NCBI GenBank assembly: GCA_016946835.1
Contig: JACVTC010000183.1
Location: forward strand, 67,501 to 131,500
Length of the DNA: 64,000 nt
Source: Neocallimastix lanati (nom. inval.)
Lineage: Eukaryota; Neocallimastigomycota; Neocallimastigomycetes; Neocallimastigales; Neocallimastigaceae
Direction: 5' to 3'
In this document: positions 61,114 to 64,000 of the stretch, one piece after another
Position numbering within the stretch: the stretch's first letter is position 1
How the letters are laid out: the number at the start of each line of letters is the position of its first letter
The notes under the pieces: model-generated
Told to the model about the DNA's origin: nothing
The model's input: the letters and a program-made list of their open reading frames with translations, nothing else
Database searches by the model: none
Position numbers and translations under genes: made by a program

Positions 61114-61434
61114 TAACTTTCTAATAAAGAATTATAATAAAGGAAACAACCACAATCAGCTGTACATTATTATTAAAAAACAATGGGGTCTTAAGCAGAC
61201 TAATTTGAGTGGTGCAGCTAAAATTTACAATTGAATTGAAAAGATTAGGGAGATACCTTGGATTTGGCGGGACACTGTTCTTATTGATATTCTGGGAAAG
61301 TCCCTTATTGTAAAGATTTAATATAATCTTTAATAATTAATTATTACATAATTAATTAATGTAATAAAATTACATAAATTTATGATTTACTTATATGAAA
61401 ATTAATTATAAATTTATGTAAACTTTTCATAAAG
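61114..61434. other. GC-richer tail of the island, no gene assigned
   Basis: Less AT-rich to about 61310 (GGGGTCTTAAGCAGAC; CTTGGATTTGGCGGGACAC) with stops in all frames; could be the remains of a coding region. Confidence 0.4.
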
Positions 61435-62004
61435 TGTAACGAGAGGGACACTCAAATAAGAGAAAACAATAGGCAGCACTGAATATTAATAATAAGTAAA
61501 AAAAAAATGTTTTGTTAGAAATTGTTTTATTTAATATTTTTTTTTTTTTTTTTAAAGATAAATTTATTTAAAATATTTAATTATTAATTAATCAATTAAT
61601 ATTGTAATATATCAAATTACTTATTATTAATTAATCAATTAATAAAAGCACGAAGAGAAATATTTTCAAGTGAAAATTCATACCTATTTATACTTTTTTA
61701 GGAAAAACAGTTTTCATTATTTTGAAAAATTATAGAATTGTGGAAAATTCGTTTAAAACCGATTTTAACCACAAAAATAGAAACTAATAAAAAGAAGGAA
61801 TAAAATAGAATAAAATATAATTTTAACTATTAAGAATTTCTATAAAATTCTTAAAGAAATTACAGAAAGAAATATCTAGAAAATGAAAATAAAAATTATT
61901 AAAATTTGCTTTGAGTGTGAAACGAACCTGAGTAGTTCGATTCATGGTCATAGCTCTAGCCACTATGCCAAGATTTCTTTTTCTAAAATTTTGGATTCGT
62001 TACA
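61435..62004 (-). repeat. Solo LTR H, relative of the chromovirus LTR
   Basis: 570 bp with ends TGTAACGA and TCGTTACA like the chromovirus LTR but otherwise diverged. Contains a tRNA-like block (minus strand, 61915-61975) at the matching position. No target duplication seen. Confidence 0.7.
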
Positions 62005-62059
62005 CCCTGTAAGAAATCCCATCTACTTTAAGATTTGCGCTCTTTCCCTTAGAAGTCTG

Positions 62060-62605
62060 TTAAAGTTTGTGTATGAATTTTAATATTTTATTAAAATATC
62101 AATCATCGTATCAATTAGGTAAAACCAATTTCTTTTAAGAAGTAATTGGGAAAAACCCTAATTAACCGATTTGCTAATCTAATCTAATTGTTCGAAAATA
62201 AAAGAATAAAATAATTAAAAAATATTTCGATCATAAAATTATAAATTTACAAATAAGGAAAATAACATAATGATATTAATAAACAAAATACAGAATACAT
62301 TATTAAAATACATATTAGAATACATAATATATTTGTTTACAATTTAATTAAATAAATAAACTAAAACTAATAAATTTAATAATTAAATGTATGATTAAAT
62401 AAACTATAATTATTAATAAATGTATAAATAATAATTAATTAAATAAATTTTGTTGTATTAAATTAATGAATATTTAATATGGAGTTAAATAAATTATTAA
62501 TAATATTTAAATGAATAAATATTGTATAATTAAATAAAGTTATAATTATAACTTTAACTAAGAAAATATAATTATTTTATTTAAAAATAATTATAGATTC
62601 TTACA
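62060..62605 (-). repeat. Truncated LTR A copy 5
   Basis: Reverse-oriented; ends GATTCTTACA at 62605; the inner half with the promoter core is missing, cut near 62060. Confidence 0.7.
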
Positions 62606-62611
62606 TAAAAT

Positions 62612-63159
62612 TGATACGATATTATTAAAAGTATCAGTGTTCGGTTGAGCAAGTTGTTTAATTATAAAATAATATATTCTAACAGAAGAATATAATAAAC
62701 ACACACTAATAAAATATATAGTAAACAATAATAATTCTTTTGTGGTATTTTAATTTTATTATTTTATTTTATATTTAAATATTAATCAATATATTTTATT
62801 ATTTTAGTTATATTAATACATATTAAATTCTACTAAATTTTATATTAGTTAATTCCTCTGAATAACTAATTATTTTCTTTATAACTATAATTATAATAAT
62901 ATTAAGTTTTCTCTCCTTAATATTAACTTTTTAGTTAGCTCTCTAACTTCCTTCTTAATTTATTATTTATTTTTTTCATTTTATATTTCATTATTTCTCT
63001 TAACTCTATTCTCTCTATTCTATTGGTTAGTTTATCTTATTTAATTTTATTAATACTTATTAATTGTACAAACTCATTTATTTACATGTATTAAATTATT
63101 TATCTATTATTTAAATTATTTTTATAGTTATTTCTATATTATTTGTAAGTGTCGTATCA
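62612..63159 (+). repeat. F-type LTR copy 3
   Basis: TGATACGATATTATT to GTGTCGTATCA, with 8-bp inverted ends (TGATACGA/TCGTATCA) and the F word ATAATATATTCTAA. Flanks AAAAT and AGACG do not match. Confidence 0.5.
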
Positions 63160-63327
63160 AGACGCCCCTGCTTTGAGTAGACTTCGTCCCTTGAAGTCCT
63201 TATTTTATATATAATTTCTCTAAAAAAAAATTATTCTAAAAAAAAAAATTAAAATATTATATTTATTCTAGTTTAATTTAATTGGCTAATATCTAAAAAT
63301 CATAGTTATTATGTATGAATATTATTA

Positions 63328-63360
<33 letters not shown>

Positions 63361-64000
63361 GGTATGTATATATTTAATATTTAATATTTTTTTTTGTGTG
63401 TAAATTTTGAAATCTAAATTTTGAAATGTAAAATTTTTTTTTTTTTTTTTTTTTTATAAATTTGAAATCTAAATTTTGAAATATAAATATTATTTTTTTT
63501 GTACTAACTTAATCATTATATATTTATATATCTATATTATTATTTATTGTATATACCTCTGTCTATATTATATATTGTATATATATATTTATATATTTAT
63601 ATTATTTTATTGTATTTTATTGTAGTATGCTTGTCATTATATATATTTTATTATGATCAATTCCTTAGTATTTATCGTATCATATTATATGTACAATTTT
63701 ATTATGAATTTAATTATATTTAATTATTGTGAGTGAAAATTATTATTTATTATATTTATATTCCTTAACATTGTGTGTTGTACCTGTAATAATACTACCT
63801 TATATATTATTGATTATATATAAATATTATTCATTATGCGTCGTTGTTTGTATTATTATATATTGCTCTTAATATTTTATATTATATATATTATTTTTTT
63901 TGTATGATAATATTATCTTATACTTAACTTATGTTATTCTTATTATATATTGTATATATGTTATTTCTTATGTGTATTACTATTTAATCATATATGATTT
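63160..64000. other. Low-complexity AT-rich DNA to the window end
   Basis: A short GC-richer piece (GACGCCCCTGCTTTGAGTAG, 63161-63180) then T-runs, ATTTTGAAAT words and (TA)n tracts. No gene. Confidence 0.55.

Noticed and set aside
61883-62083. 66-codon ORF across the end of LTR H
   Set aside because: Crosses the LTR boundary and the tRNA-like block, so it is fortuitous.

Overview
The window reads as nuclear DNA of a very AT-rich fungus, most likely an anaerobic gut fungus (Neocallimastigomycota) or a relative with similar composition. The evidence is a Pho80/Pcl-type cyclin gene with an enormous Asn/Ser/Lys-rich tail, a GT-AG intron with an ACTAAT branch site, Ty3 elements of the chromodomain class, Ty1/copia elements, and intergenic DNA that is almost pure A+T. 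The taxon is an inference from these features; no rRNA or other marker gene is present.

Layout. 1-4098 (minus): cyclin gene, spliced, running off the left edge. 4120-9365: featureless AT-rich DNA. 9366-17289: a gag-only LTR element (called G here) whose left LTR is split by a copia element (9426-13802) that has lost its reverse transcriptase. 17294-38030: a graveyard of solo LTRs, many bounded by perfect 5-bp target duplications and several nested or stacked at one target site, around two identical tRNA-Trp genes (22851, 33048). 38033-44181 (minus): an intact chromodomain Ty3 element with one 1393-codon Gag-Pol frame. 44275-52660: more solo LTRs. 52676-52705: a tRNA-Ala half. 53336-60370: a Ty3 element with LTRs identical at 730 of 731 positions but with broken frames, next to an intact tRNA-Ala (60434). 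60506-64000: one unplaced ORF and further LTR relics.

Letters A, B, C, D, E, F, G, H, J, K, M, N, O, P, R, T are provisional LTR family names defined only here. Families A, B, C, E, M and T differ in most of their length but share one core: TATA box, a hairpin just downstream, then TTATTATTATAA and later TTATAATAAACTC.

How the parts relate. The LTR elements cluster immediately upstream of tRNA genes: the last LTR end is 16, 20 and 16 bp from tRNA-Trp-1, tRNA-Trp-2 and tRNA-Ala. Both Ty3 elements carry, at the primer-binding position, a 10-12 nt sequence complementary to the expected 5' end of their own transcript, as in Tf1 self-priming. Element G instead has a tRNA-Ala primer site matching the tRNA-Ala gene in this window. 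The only clear ordinary protein gene is the cyclin; nearly everything else is retrotransposon.
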